Both the position numbers and the translations under genes were made by a program. 36,480 nt of DNA from Fidelibacterota bacterium (GTDB lineage Bacteria > Fidelibacterota > UBA8477), in the NCBI GenBank assembly GCA_021734065.1, contig JAIPJQ010000010.1, positions 1 through 36,480 on the forward strand, in the 5' to 3' direction. Positions 1-9,184 of this stretch are shown in pieces (within the stretch, counting starts at the first letter, position 1; each line of letters opens with the position of its first letter). The notes below the pieces were generated by a model that saw only the letters and a list, made by a program, of their open reading frames with translations, was not told where the DNA came from and made no database searches.

Positions 1-501
1 AAGACCAATTTACAGGCCAACTATTACGATTATGATTACGATGAATTTTTCCTGAGTACGGGTCAGCCTTTGCGGAGTTTCATGCACCGTTCTCTCTTGG
101 TGGAAGAGCGACTGAATCGCCGATTGACCTATCGTTGGTCGGTACAGTGTGATGTGAGTTACAAGTGGGAAGAGGATGGTAAGCTAGATTGGGACCGGTT
201 TCTTGAAGATGTGGTTGCAGAGCGGGTTCAACAATTGGTCATGCTCACAACGCGTTACGAAAGGAACCTTTGGGAGGCATGGTTTGGCTATTCAGTTAAA
301 ACGCGTGACGTGGCGTATATCCAGCCGGGTCCGGCCGGTGCAACACCCAACTGGCGAGGCGAGGGTCCTGTGGCCGGTTTCATCTGGAATCAAACCCGCC
401 GATTGGGCTGGCAGGCATCTTTGGATTATCTCCAGGTTAAAGATGGCGATCGCGTTTATACATTACCCCGTTTCTCGCTGCGGGGCTCGTTGCAATTTTA
501 G
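1..501 (+). CDS. Outer-membrane beta-barrel protein, C-terminal part (5' cut by window)
   Basis: The frame is open from base 1, so the gene begins upstream; 166 residues are visible. It shows alternating aromatic/polar strands and ends in LRGSLQF, a C-terminal phenylalanine after an amphipathic strand, as is usual for proteins inserted by the BAM complex. No family is recognised from this fragment. It resembles the C-terminal barrel strands of DUF5916- or TonB-receptor-like proteins, but that is a guess. Location in the outer membrane is inferred from the strand pattern. A second frame at 203-643 overlaps it and is judged a shadow. Confidence 0.6.
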   Translation, partial: KTNLQANYYDYDYDEFFLSTGQPLRSFMHRSLLVEERLNRRLTYRWSVQCDVSYKWEEDGKLDWDRFLEDVVAERVQQLVMLTTRYERNLWEAWFGYSVKTRDVAYIQPGPAGATPNWRGEGPVAGFIWNQTRRLGWQASLDYLQVKDGDRVYTLPRFSLRGSLQF

Positions 502-512
502 TCAGCTTGTTC

Positions 513-541
513 TTGTTAATTTCGATTCATCAACCTATTAT
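513..541 (+). promoter_or_regulatory. Possible sigma-70-type promoter before the MotB-like gene
   Basis: TTGTTA (513-518) and TATTAT (536-541) are separated by 17 bases, close to the TTGACA/TATAAT consensus. This would give a leader of about 130 bases before the start at 678. Part of the leader (562-604) can form alternative small hairpins (TCAGA/TCTGA copies). It is a pattern match only; promoter consensus in FCB bacteria can differ. Confidence 0.35.
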
Positions 542-677
542 TTAACCGGTAACAAAAAAGATCTGACAGCTTGGGTAACATTCAGAAAAAATCTGATTTT
601 CAGAGCAATGCTTCTAAGTGATAACAACCGAGGGTATTTCTAAAAGAGTTGGGGACGAATTTTCCGGGGGAGTGTAC

Positions 678-1376
678 ATGTTACTGAAAAGGGTTTTGCA
701 ACCGAGGGACTCAGGACCATTGATATGGAAATCGTGGCTGACTGAATATGGGGATTTAGTCGCCCTGATCATGGTGTTTTTTGTGCTCTTGTACACCATC
801 AGTTGGGCGACGGAAGCAAATGTACCTGAAAATTCAGAGTCCCTGGTTAATGACAGCTATGCTGAATTAAAAGATTTTTGTGAGCATGAATTGTCGCCGG
901 AAGATTACGAGTTGGAACGGGTAAAGCAGGGCGTACTGGTTCACCTGCCCACTGATCGGTGGTTTCAGAAAGACGAACCGGTGATAAAACCTGTTATGAA
1001 GGAACACCTGAAGAAGTTAACCCAAAAGATTAGCGAATTAAAGTTGCTCACCCTTGCGCCACCGGGAGAGTCGGGTATTCTATTTTCATCAGAAAGCGGA
1101 GCATCCGATTTTGTGCGTATTCAATTGAGTATTACTCAGTTACAGGAGCAGGCCGGGCATTCATTTAATTATCGCACAGACGATTTGTTTTTAGCCCGCG
1201 CCAAACAAATCGCCATCGCGTTAAACGAAACGTTGCGGGTGCGGGATTATCGGTTTGAAGTCAATCCTGACCAGTCCGGTATGGTCCAGGCCGTACGGGC
1301 TGTAGAGCCGCTGCAGGATACACAATCCCACAGTAACCTGACTTTATTGATTTCAGCCTCCTTTAAATCAAATTAA
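678..1376 (+). CDS. MotB-like inner-membrane protein with divergent OmpA-like domain
   Basis: 232 residues. Residues 17-45 carry one membrane helix of MotB type: WLTEYGDLVALIMVFFVLLY, with Asp26 where MotB has its proton-carrying aspartate. Residues about 72-110 (from QGVLVHLP on) resemble the first strand and helix of an OmpA peptidoglycan-binding domain. A later ARAKQIAIAL segment resembles its second helix, but the classic OmpA core motifs are degenerate. The start was set at 678, not at the in-frame 618 ATG, because GGGGGAG at 666-672 sits five bases before it. No MotA-like partner is seen in this window, although the upstream side is cut off. It could be a stator subunit, or a proton-channel protein feeding another envelope machine. 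The fold call is fairly sure; the job is not. Confidence 0.6.
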   Translation: MLLKRVLQPRDSGPLIWKSWLTEYGDLVALIMVFFVLLYTISWATEANVPENSESLVNDSYAELKDFCEHELSPEDYELERVKQGVLVHLPTDRWFQKDEPVIKPVMKEHLKKLTQKISELKLLTLAPPGESGILFSSESGASDFVRIQLSITQLQEQAGHSFNYRTDDLFLARAKQIAIALNETLRVRDYRFEVNPDQSGMVQAVRAVEPLQDTQSHSNLTLLISASFKSN

Positions 1377-1483
1377 TTTTTTGGGCATAGTCCCTATACT
1401 TGATCACGTAACGATCTAACCATATCAAGCGGGGGAAATTGACAGCTCAGATGGGCTGGATTTTCGGTTTAGGAACTTTTGGT

Positions 1484-2290
1484 ATGCAGGTAAGGTCTGT
1501 CATTGTAAAAATTGCTTTCTGTCTCATTCTCTGTGGCAGGGTTTCCACAGTGCTGGGAGCTTTTGATCTGCCCACGGTGGATGCCCGGGTTCTGGCGGCC
1601 GGGAATGTGCGCAGCACCCTGAGTTCCATTGCTAACCCTGCATTATTACGACCGGGACGCCCGGCTAAATTTGGTGTCAGCGGGACCAGTTATGTTGCCA
1701 ATCTCAATATCTGGGGTTCTGCGCTGACCATACAGGGGGACATTTGGCAGCACCCTGTCAATTTCGCTGCTACATTTTATGGTGATGAGGTCTATCAGGA
1801 GTACGCGCTGCTAGCGGGTTCCGGCTACCAGATTTTTCCACTTTTAACTTTGGGATTGAGTCTGCAATTGCGCGAGTCGTCTATGCAAAATTATGACGCG
1901 CACATGGGTGGCGGAATGACTGTGGGAGCGCGAGTGGTGCTGATGCCCGATCTGATTCTGGGAATTCTATGGCAAAACATGCTTCAAAAACCAATGGTGG
2001 ACGCTGCGCCAGAACCGGAAATATTCAGCATCGGATTAAAATACGCTGCACCGGTTCTGGAACTGACTTTGGGGCTGGAGAAAGATGCTCAATTACCCCT
2101 GAACACGCAAATAGGTGTGCTTTCGAACTGGTCTGACTGGTGGGGGTTGGCAGTGGGATACGAATCGGCCATGTCTGCATTTACAGTAGGTCCACACCTG
2201 AATTGGGCGGTCTGGTCGCTCAGGTATGCCTGGCAATGGCGAGCCTATCTGCCTCCGCGACAATCATTTTCACTACATTACGCATTTTAA
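1484..2290 (+). CDS. PorV/UPF0164-like outer-membrane barrel protein
   Basis: 268 residues from ATG 1484, which gives a good signal peptide (basic MQVRSVIVK, hydrophobic core, cleavage near VLG-AF) and has AGGAA at 1471-1475. In-frame TTG 1439 and ATG 1451 would place extra residues before the signal and are less likely. After the signal, a DARVLAAGNVRSTLSSIANPA segment is like the opening of PorV/PorQ-type barrels, where an aggregated N-terminal Ala/Gly/Asn-Pro motif precedes about 14 strands. The protein ends in SLHYAF with terminal Phe. It abuts the next gene (TAA directly followed by GTG), so the two are probably co-translated. PorV-type proteins shuttle type IX secretion cargo. Here only the family likeness is seen, and a plain porin is possible. 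Confidence 0.55.
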   Translation: MQVRSVIVKIAFCLILCGRVSTVLGAFDLPTVDARVLAAGNVRSTLSSIANPALLRPGRPAKFGVSGTSYVANLNIWGSALTIQGDIWQHPVNFAATFYGDEVYQEYALLAGSGYQIFPLLTLGLSLQLRESSMQNYDAHMGGGMTVGARVVLMPDLILGILWQNMLQKPMVDAAPEPEIFSIGLKYAAPVLELTLGLEKDAQLPLNTQIGVLSNWSDWWGLAVGYESAMSAFTVGPHLNWAVWSLRYAWQWRAYLPPRQSFSLHYAF

Positions 2291-4027
2291 GTGCCCAGAA
2301 TGGTGTGTTCATTCCCATGGCAACAGCGAATCCTGGCGTTGATTTTCCTGCTGGAGTCAATCGCGTTCGGTCAGGTGGATACCTGGGCAGGTTGGGAAGG
2401 TTTGGATGAGGAGCAGCAAGCGGCATTACTGGAAGAGATCAACACCTGGGCAGACCAGCCCCTTCACTTTCGAACGCTGACCTGGCGGCAACTCAATGAA
2501 CTACCGGTGAGCACGGAAGCTCGTGATGCGGTTTGGACTTACCTTCAACGTCATCCACAGTATGGGAAACTGGATTTTCTGGATTCCCTGGCGCTGGATT
2601 CCTGGGATTATTTGGTGCTTTCGGCAGTGATAACGGAAGGTGATCGAAACCGGGAACAGCGCTATCGCCTGCGAATGGGTACCGCCTCAGGCCAGTTGGA
2701 TGAGCGTTATCGGCAGAATTTCAATCTACAATTAAATCGAATCCGACTGTCGGTCATGGTTCAGCGGGATTTGGAAGCGACCTCGTTTCACTCTTATTCA
2801 ACCGGAGGTTTGGTCTATTCACTACCTGACAATCATGGTCGGCTGTATCTGGGGAATTATCGGCTGGATTCGGGGTATGGGCTGGCATTCGGGCAAAGTT
2901 CGTTCGCGTCCGGGAGTGGCTTGAATCAGATACATCCACGACTTCGTCAACGAATTCGTATTCATCAGGCAGCCCAGGATTATGGGTACTTCACCGGTTT
3001 AGCCTGGCAGCGGGATTGGCAATCCTTCCAACTGCTGGTTCACTTCAATCAAAACAAAATTCCCGGCAAATTAATCCAGGATAATTACGTTCCTTTCCCA
3101 ACCTCCCATGCTTCTAATGTGGTGTACCGAACTGCCCGGACGCTGGGTATGAGTGTTCAATATGCACCTCGTGAAGAGCTGACGGTACAGCTCCAGTTGG
3201 GGACCGATCATCTGGCAGGGCAATGGGATTTTCCCACGGAGATCAGCGTTGCCTGGGAATATCCCCACATACGACTGGCGTATGGTGCCGGTTGGTGGGG
3301 AGGGGATACGCTCTCCCAAATTTTTAGCATCAGGTTGGATGGAAATCGGGTTTCAACAGCAATCAGTTTCTGGAAAACCGGGGGTCAGCGGAAATTGCGG
3401 TATCGTCTCTCAGAACCCGTCGTTGCCATGCAGACGGTCAACAATCAGGGCGCTGTGATGGGTGTGCGATACAAACCCGGCAAGGGTGTGTCTCTGGATT
3501 GGATGGCCTGGTTCAGGAAAGATTTCATTCCCCCTGATTTAGAAGATAAATCACTGAAACGGGGACACGAGAGTCGATTGAATTGGAAAAACGGCAGTTT
3601 CTACTGGCGTCAGCAGTGGGCGGTTGAAGGGGGTTCGCTGCATAAAACCGGGGTCCAGATCCATCAGCAACCAGGAAAAGAAATTCGGCTGGTTGAATTT
3701 TTCAAGTTGGCTTATCAGGATCATTTGATTGGCGGACTGGCAGGATTACGTGTTCAGTATCGCCGCCCGGAATGGCAGGTGAATACCGGATTGGTTCGCT
3801 ATGTGGCGACAGCGTATGCCGTCCGTCAATATGCTTACGAATCGGGTGTGAGCAGCGCTTTCAGCATCCCGCTCTATTATGGTGATGGCGTACGGATATA
3901 CACAGTCGTTGGCATATTGGACAACTTTTGGAAAATCGAATTCAAACTAGGTCAATGGCGTGAGTTTTCGACTGAGGGCACCATCAACAAACATGATGGT
4001 ACGCTACAGTTGTCAATTGTCTTCTGA
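2291..4027 (+). CDS. Helix-hairpin-helix plus outer-membrane beta-barrel protein
   Basis: 578 residues. GTG 2291 directly follows the preceding stop; in-frame ATG 2300 is an equally possible start, and both precede a signal peptide (hydrophobic LALIFLLESIAFG). Residues about 57-112 (TWRQLNELP..., then KLDFLDSLALDSWDYLVLSAVI) look like a ComEA-type helix-hairpin-helix pair. The remaining 450 or so residues are a run of alternating beta strands ending in LQLSIVF, typical of an outer-membrane barrel. Proteins with a periplasmic HhH domain in front of a barrel occur in FCB genomes; their function is not established. DNA handling at the outer membrane (ComEA-like) is a speculation. Confidence 0.55.
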   Translation: MPRMVCSFPWQQRILALIFLLESIAFGQVDTWAGWEGLDEEQQAALLEEINTWADQPLHFRTLTWRQLNELPVSTEARDAVWTYLQRHPQYGKLDFLDSLALDSWDYLVLSAVITEGDRNREQRYRLRMGTASGQLDERYRQNFNLQLNRIRLSVMVQRDLEATSFHSYSTGGLVYSLPDNHGRLYLGNYRLDSGYGLAFGQSSFASGSGLNQIHPRLRQRIRIHQAAQDYGYFTGLAWQRDWQSFQLLVHFNQNKIPGKLIQDNYVPFPTSHASNVVYRTARTLGMSVQYAPREELTVQLQLGTDHLAGQWDFPTEISVAWEYPHIRLAYGAGWWGGDTLSQIFSIRLDGNRVSTAISFWKTGGQRKLRYRLSEPVVAMQTVNNQGAVMGVRYKPGKGVSLDWMAWFRKDFIPPDLEDKSLKRGHESRLNWKNGSFYWRQQWAVEGGSLHKTGVQIHQQPGKEIRLVEFFKLAYQDHLIGGLAGLRVQYRRPEWQVNTGLVRYVATAYAVRQYAYESGVSSAFSIPLYYGDGVRIYTVVGILDNFWKIEFKLGQWREFSTEGTINKHDGTLQLSIVF

Positions 4028-4055
4028 GGGATGACCCGATAAATTAGCCCACTCT

Positions 4056-5588
4056 ATGCGTCGTCTATTCTATGCTCTTGTTCTCCTGATTCCCAGCATT
4101 CTACCTTTTGCCCTTTCAGGCGAAACCCAACAGACCGAGGTCGTCTTCGAGCGGTACCGTTCCGGTACGTATTTAAAACCCATCCCGGTGTATCTGGTGG
4201 GTGAGATTCCCTATGTAGCCACCATGGATGTGGCCGGTGCATTTGAGGTAAATGTCTTTGAGAATGCCCAGGTGCGGAAGAAGGTTTTTCGCCTCAAGAC
4301 ACTCAAAATCAAATTCAGTGCCTATACCCATTTCATCATGGTTGAGGATGAGGTCATTCAAGTTCCCCATCCGGCGATTTATCAGCAGAATGACATTTAT
4401 GTGCCCCTGCACGCATTTGCCGAGATTCTCAAGGACAAAAAGATCATTCGCAATTACCATTTCATCAAAGGCATTCCCGCCCCCTTGCCGGAACCGGCCC
4501 CTGCGGAGGCCGATCGGTTTAACATTCAGAATGTCACGGTAGTGGAGCGCAATAATGGCGTAATGATCCGGATTCAGACCGGCAAATCCTTCCGGGATGC
4601 CAATGTGAAAGCCTGGTTGAATCGGAAGGAATGGCTGTATGTAACCATTCCCGGTGGGCAATTGGATGTGATGAATTTCAAGGAGCCGCCCCTGCCGGAT
4701 AATGGTGTCCTGAGCAAAATGATTGTGAATCAATTGGATGACGTGGTGCAGCTGTCTTTTCGCGTGGTGCGCGATGTGGAGAGTGTGGATGTATTATACA
4801 GCGATTATCCGGCGGAAATTATTGTCAACCTCCGGAAATCCTATACCATTGACAGTCGCCATTTGCTGAATAAAGAGCGGGAAAAATGGCATATCGATAA
4901 GATCGTTCTGGATGCCGGCCATGGTGGTAAGGACGGGGGAACTGTCTCGCCAGGTGGTTTGCGGGAAAAAGACATTACGCTGGATGTGGTGAAGCGTCTG
5001 GGGAAGCTCATTGAAGACCGCACGGAGATTGAAGTGGTGTTTACCCGCGAAACCGATGTGTTTATTCCGCTGTGGGAGCGGACAAAAATCGCCAATGAAG
5101 CGGGCGGTAAAGTTTTCATCTCAGTGCATGTAAATGCCTCGAAAAATCGGTCTGCGTCTGGATTTGAAACGTTCCTATTGCGACCGGGAAAATCCCAGGA
5201 AGCCATTGAGGTGGCGGAACTGGAAAACTCGGCTATTAGACTGGAAGAGGATCAGAGTCATTACGGCGATCTTTCCAGCCAGCAATTAATTTTGGCTACC
5301 ATGGCGCAGAGTGCATTTATGCGCAATAGCGAAACATTGGCATCCCTGATTCAGAATGAATTTGACAAGCAGTTACAAGGTGTGAATCGCGGGGTGAAAC
5401 AGGCCGGTTTCATCGTCCTCATCGGTGCCAGTATGCCCAATGTGTTGGTGGAACTGGGATTTATCAGTAACACCCGGGATGAAGCGCGGCTGAAACGGGC
5501 ATCCTATCGGCAAAAAGCAGCGGAAGCGATTTTCCAGGCGTTGATGCAATACAAGGAACGACACGAAAAATTGATCTCCAACGGATGA
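4056..5588 (+). CDS. N-acetylmuramoyl-L-alanine amidase (AMIN + Amidase_3)
   Basis: 510 residues with an N-terminal signal peptide (MRRLFYALVLLIPSILPF). Residues about 40-130 resemble a copper-amine-oxidase-N-like domain (YQQNDIYVPLHAF). Residues about 150-270 fit an AMIN domain, which targets amidases to septal peptidoglycan. Residues 283-505 are the zinc amidase: His289 in DAGHGG, Glu304 in LREKD and His358 in SVHVN as zinc ligands, and Glu466 in VELGFIS as the catalytic glutamate. It cuts the bond between MurNAc and L-Ala in the periplasm during cell separation. The stop overlaps the start of murI by four bases (ATGA), so the two peptidoglycan genes are co-translated. The Shine-Dalgarno signal is weak. 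Confidence 0.9.
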   Translation: MRRLFYALVLLIPSILPFALSGETQQTEVVFERYRSGTYLKPIPVYLVGEIPYVATMDVAGAFEVNVFENAQVRKKVFRLKTLKIKFSAYTHFIMVEDEVIQVPHPAIYQQNDIYVPLHAFAEILKDKKIIRNYHFIKGIPAPLPEPAPAEADRFNIQNVTVVERNNGVMIRIQTGKSFRDANVKAWLNRKEWLYVTIPGGQLDVMNFKEPPLPDNGVLSKMIVNQLDDVVQLSFRVVRDVESVDVLYSDYPAEIIVNLRKSYTIDSRHLLNKEREKWHIDKIVLDAGHGGKDGGTVSPGGLREKDITLDVVKRLGKLIEDRTEIEVVFTRETDVFIPLWERTKIANEAGGKVFISVHVNASKNRSASGFETFLLRPGKSQEAIEVAELENSAIRLEEDQSHYGDLSSQQLILATMAQSAFMRNSETLASLIQNEFDKQLQGVNRGVKQAGFIVLIGASMPNVLVELGFISNTRDEARLKRASYRQKAAEAIFQALMQYKERHEKLISNG

Positions 5589-6427
5589 ACCAGGCAGCGG
5601 AAAATCCCATCGGAATTTTCGATTCCGGACTGGGTGGAATTTCGGTGGTGCGAGCGGTGATGGATTTATTGCCTCACGAACGCCTGATCTATTTCGGCGA
5701 TACCGCCCGAGTTCCCTATGGCTCAAAATCCAACGAAACTGTGCGCCGTTTTTCCCGGCAAATCGTCAATTTTTTACTGGACCATGACGTGAAGATGGTG
5801 GTGGTAGCCTGCAATACGGCCTCGGCCATCGCGCTGGATGATTTGCGGGGTCGATGGGATTTACCCATTTTGGGTGTGATTGAACCCGGAGCAACCGCAG
5901 CCGTGAATAAAAGTCCCTCCCAACGCGTGGGAGTGATCGGCACCACCAGCACGATCCATTCAGGGGCGTACGAACGGGCGCTTCTGGCCAGAAATCCGGA
6001 TCTGCAAATTCAGAGCAAAGAATGTCCCTTACTGGTACCGCTGGTGGAAGAAGGCTGGCCGGAAGACGATGTGCTGAATGGCGTATTGACGCGGTATCTG
6101 AGTGGATTTAAACAATTTCCGGTTGAATCGCTCATATTGGGTTGTACCCATTATCCCTATTTGAAAGATGCTATTCAGAGGGTGGTTGGAGCGGATGTGA
6201 ACCTGATTGATTCGGGAGAGGAGACCGCACGCGTGGTACAGGAAATTTTAGCCGGGAAAAAATTAATGCATGTTCCCGAAACTCATGACGGTGACCGCAA
6301 ACATCATTTTTATGTAAGTGATTTTCCCCAGCGGTTTCAGGAAACGGCTGCTCGCTTTTTGGGGCGACCGCTGGAAAATTTATTCCGTGTGGAGCTGGAA
6401 GTGCTTGAATCCTACAGTGTTGGATAA
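5585..6427 (+). CDS. murI: Glutamate racemase
   Basis: 280 residues, a normal family length. The cytoplasmic enzyme makes D-glutamate from L-glutamate for peptidoglycan. Substrate-loop motif IGIFDSGLGG is at residues 9-18. The two catalytic cysteines are Cys76 in VACNTAS and Cys187 in LGCTHYP, and an IDSGEETA motif follows near the C-terminus. It overlaps the amidase gene by four bases and is followed 17 bases later by folC. A tiny 6-codon frame (6428-6448) lies in that gap and is probably chance. Confidence 0.95.
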   Translation: MNQAAENPIGIFDSGLGGISVVRAVMDLLPHERLIYFGDTARVPYGSKSNETVRRFSRQIVNFLLDHDVKMVVVACNTASAIALDDLRGRWDLPILGVIEPGATAAVNKSPSQRVGVIGTTSTIHSGAYERALLARNPDLQIQSKECPLLVPLVEEGWPEDDVLNGVLTRYLSGFKQFPVESLILGCTHYPYLKDAIQRVVGADVNLIDSGEETARVVQEILAGKKLMHVPETHDGDRKHHFYVSDFPQRFQETAARFLGRPLENLFRVELEVLESYSVG

Positions 6428-6444
6428 ATGAAAATGAAACAGGA

Positions 6445-7743
6445 ATGAGCCCCCCTTTGCCCGCCTACCAGGAGGTTATTGATTACATTTTTGGGTTGAC
6501 CGTTCCGGGCGTCAAGCTGGAGTTGACGCGAGTGGAGCAGTTCATGGAGGCGCTTGGCACACCTTACCGCGCCTATCCCACTATTCATATTGCCGGAACA
6601 AATGGTAAGGGATCCACCGCAGCTATGCTGGCTTCCGTGCTGGCGGCGGCGGGGATGCGGGTGGGATTGTTCACTTCTCCACATCTGATCAGACCCAACG
6701 AGCGTATCAAGGTGAACGGCCAGGAAATTCCGGACCAGTTGATCGTTGAACGCGTGACAGAATGGAAACCACTGATCGAAGCGTACGGCATAACTTTCTT
6801 TGAAGTATTGACTGCACTCGGGTTCTGGTATTTTAAAAATCAGCAGGTGGATGTGGCTGTGATTGAAACCGGCCTGGGGGGACGGTTGGATGCCACCAAT
6901 GTGCTCACACCAATCCTGAGTGTGATCACAAGTGTGGACATGGACCACATGAATATCCTTGGGAATACCATTGAAGCGATCACCGCGGAAAAAGCAGGCA
7001 TTATCAAGCGCGGGGTTCCGGTGGTGCTGGCGGAAAATTCCCAGCCGGTACAGGCTGTGATTCAGAAGTACGCCCGGCAGGAAAACACTGAATTGCTCTA
7101 CGCGCCCGATTATTGTGACATTTTGCAGCAGGAAGTGCGTTTCCCCCGTCAGGTTTTAACCTGCCAGACGGATGTCGAAGAGTACCGCATTGATTCTCCT
7201 TTATTGGGCATACACCAGGCTCAAAATGTGGCGGTGGCCCTGGCCGCCATTTCACGCTTCCCCTTTGAAATCTCCCGGGAGGCCATTCTAATCGGCATGG
7301 CGAAGGTGCGATGGCCAGGCCGTATGCAGGTCATTCAAACCGAACCGCGCGTCCTGTACGATGTAGCTCATAATCCCGCAGGTGTGCGTCAATTATTGCA
7401 GAGTCTTCGGTATGCCGGATTTGGGGAAACCGTCCTGCTTTTGGGATTAAATCAACGGAAAGATGCTGATGGGATAATGGAAATTTTGGCTTCCTGGCCC
7501 GGCGAAATTGGCCTGTATGCTTATCAGGGAGAATCTACTGTCCCTTTGAAAAAATTGCTTGAACTTCAGCAATTGAATCTGCATATAACCGATGTGTTTG
7601 AAAATTTTACTGACGGCATCACCTGGGCTGAGATGGTTCGCAGCCAGCACGACCGACCCGCAATCTGTATATTTGGCAGCCATTACCTGGCCGAAGAAAT
7701 ATTTCCCTACTATAAAGTGAATTCGGCGGTAAATAATATTTGA
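6445..7743 (+). CDS. folC: Bifunctional folylpolyglutamate synthase / dihydrofolate synthase
   Basis: 432 residues. A Mur-ligase-fold enzyme that adds glutamate to dihydropteroate or tetrahydrofolate using ATP. Visible motifs are the P-loop IAGTNGKGST at 49-58, TSPHLIRPNERI, ETGLGGRLDATN, the SVDMDHMNILG segment and the EKAGIIK lysine motif, then the C-terminal Mur-ligase domain (LYDVAHNPAG). It is the third gene of a run with the amidase and murI. A 124-base gap before rho follows. Whether it has the dihydrofolate synthase activity as well as the polyglutamate activity cannot be told from motifs alone. Confidence 0.93.
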   Translation: MSPPLPAYQEVIDYIFGLTVPGVKLELTRVEQFMEALGTPYRAYPTIHIAGTNGKGSTAAMLASVLAAAGMRVGLFTSPHLIRPNERIKVNGQEIPDQLIVERVTEWKPLIEAYGITFFEVLTALGFWYFKNQQVDVAVIETGLGGRLDATNVLTPILSVITSVDMDHMNILGNTIEAITAEKAGIIKRGVPVVLAENSQPVQAVIQKYARQENTELLYAPDYCDILQQEVRFPRQVLTCQTDVEEYRIDSPLLGIHQAQNVAVALAAISRFPFEISREAILIGMAKVRWPGRMQVIQTEPRVLYDVAHNPAGVRQLLQSLRYAGFGETVLLLGLNQRKDADGIMEILASWPGEIGLYAYQGESTVPLKKLLELQQLNLHITDVFENFTDGITWAEMVRSQHDRPAICIFGSHYLAEEIFPYYKVNSAVNNI

Positions 7744-7867
7744 TAACCCAGACCAGTCCTTTAAATTAGACCCTGTTCCAAGGACGTCTCTGCTCCACCA
7801 ACCCTTTGACATCCACCTCCAAAAGATGAACCGTTCTCATTAATTATTATTAAAATGGCAGTACAAA

Positions 7868-9121
7868 ATGGCGTATAGAATCAACGAACTACAGCAGATG
7901 AAAATCAAAGAGCTCACAAAAATCGCCCAGGAGCTCGCCGTGCCCGCTGTTGCCGGAATGAAGAAGGGCGATTTGATTGAAGCGATACTGGAAGCTCAGA
8001 CCGAAAGTAGCGGTTTGCTTTTTTCCAAAGGCATTTTAGAGGTTTTACCGGATGGCTACGGCTTTTTGCGTGCGCCGGAAAATAATTACCTGGCGGGACC
8101 GGATGACATCTATGTATCCCCATCTCAGATCAAACGATTTGGTTTGCGAACCGGTCAGATCATTTATGGTCAGGTACGCCCGCCCAAGGATAATGAGCGG
8201 TATTTCGCGTTGCTGAAGGTGGAAGCCATCAATTTTCAGGATCCTGAAGAAGGCCGCATCATCCCGCACTTCGATACGCTGAAACCGCTGTATCCCACCG
8301 ATCGGGTGACGTTGGAGCGCGGTCCCAAGAGCTATTCCATGCGCATTATGGATCTGCTCACTCCGGTTGGTAAAGGGCAGCGCGGGTTGATCACCGCTCA
8401 GCCTAAAACCGGTAAGACCATGTTGTTGCAGGACATTGCCAATTCAATTACCAAAAATCATCCGGATATCACACTGATCGTCCTGTTGATTGATGAGCGA
8501 CCGGAAGAGGTGACGGACATGGAGCGCTCCGTGAATGCCGAGGTGGTTTCCTCGACTTTTGACGAACCACCGGAGCGGCATGTGCAGGTTTCGGATATGG
8601 TATTGGAGAAGGCGAAACGGATGGTGGAGTTTGGTCGGGATGTGGTGATTCTGCTGGACAGCCTGACCCGTTTAGCCCGGGCACATAATGCTGTGATTCC
8701 CCATAGTGGTAAGATTCTATCCGGTGGTATTGACTCCAATGCCCTGCATCGCCCGAAGCGCTTTTTTGGGGCAGCCCGAAATGTTGAAAACGGGGGCAGT
8801 TTGACGATTATTTCCACCGCGCTGATTGAAACGGGCAGTCGGATGGACGATGTGATTTTTGAGGAATTCAAGGGGACTGGAAATATGGAATTGGTACTGG
8901 ATCGTCGCCTGAGTGATCGCAGGATCTTCCCCTCCATCGACATCAATCGATCCGGTACGCGGAAAGAGGAATTGTTGCTTACCAAGGGCGAGCTGACGCG
9001 TGTGTGGGTGTTACGCAAGCTGTTGAACGAAATGACACCCGTGGAAGCCATGGAGTTTCTCCTGGAACGCATGTCACGCTCCGGAAGCAACAAGGAATTT
9101 TTGCAGTCCATGAATTCTTAG
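7868..9121 (+). CDS. rho: Transcription termination factor Rho
   Basis: 417 residues, usual length. Domains in order: N-terminal Rho_N helices (residues 5-45, [12 protein letters not shown]), an RNA-binding cold-shock fold ([16 protein letters not shown], 55-70) and the RecA-type ATPase with Walker A AQPKTGKT (Lys183, Thr184), Walker [17 protein letters not shown], and the Q- and R-loop region. It is a hexameric RNA helicase that ends transcription in the cytoplasm. The leader (7744-7867) holds a TTGACA at 7806-7811 but no convincing -10 box at the right distance. The Shine-Dalgarno is weak (A/T-rich leader), as often in FCB bacteria. Confidence 0.96.
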   Translation: MAYRINELQQMKIKELTKIAQELAVPAVAGMKKGDLIEAILEAQTESSGLLFSKGILEVLPDGYGFLRAPENNYLAGPDDIYVSPSQIKRFGLRTGQIIYGQVRPPKDNERYFALLKVEAINFQDPEEGRIIPHFDTLKPLYPTDRVTLERGPKSYSMRIMDLLTPVGKGQRGLITAQPKTGKTMLLQDIANSITKNHPDITLIVLLIDERPEEVTDMERSVNAEVVSSTFDEPPERHVQVSDMVLEKAKRMVEFGRDVVILLDSLTRLARAHNAVIPHSGKILSGGIDSNALHRPKRFFGAARNVENGGSLTIISTALIETGSRMDDVIFEEFKGTGNMELVLDRRLSDRRIFPSIDINRSGTRKEELLLTKGELTRVWVLRKLLNEMTPVEAMEFLLERMSRSGSNKEFLQSMNS

Positions 9122-9132
9122 TTCAGAAGTTT

Positions 9133-9145
9133 GGTGCCTGGCACC
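9133..9145. repeat. Short perfect palindrome GGTGCC-T-GGCACC after rho
   Basis: GGTGCC (9133-9138), one base, GGCACC (9140-9145). In RNA it can fold as a 5-bp stem with a 3-base loop. It lies 11 bases past the rho stop and has no T tract, so it is not a normal intrinsic terminator. It may be a REP-like unit or a protein site. No second copy was seen in this window. Confidence 0.4.
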
Positions 9146-9184
9146 TTGAAACATATTAATTAATAAAGATTGGAGCGAGACAGC

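Noticed and set aside
203-643. 146-codon + frame at the left end
   Set aside because: It overlaps the barrel gene in another frame, has no signal or ribosome site and runs into the next leader.
7806-7834. TTGACA promoter before rho
   Set aside because: No -10-like hexamer at 16-18 bases from it.
8458-9111. 217-codon open frame on the - strand
   Set aside because: It lies inside rho, with arginine/serine-rich shadow composition.
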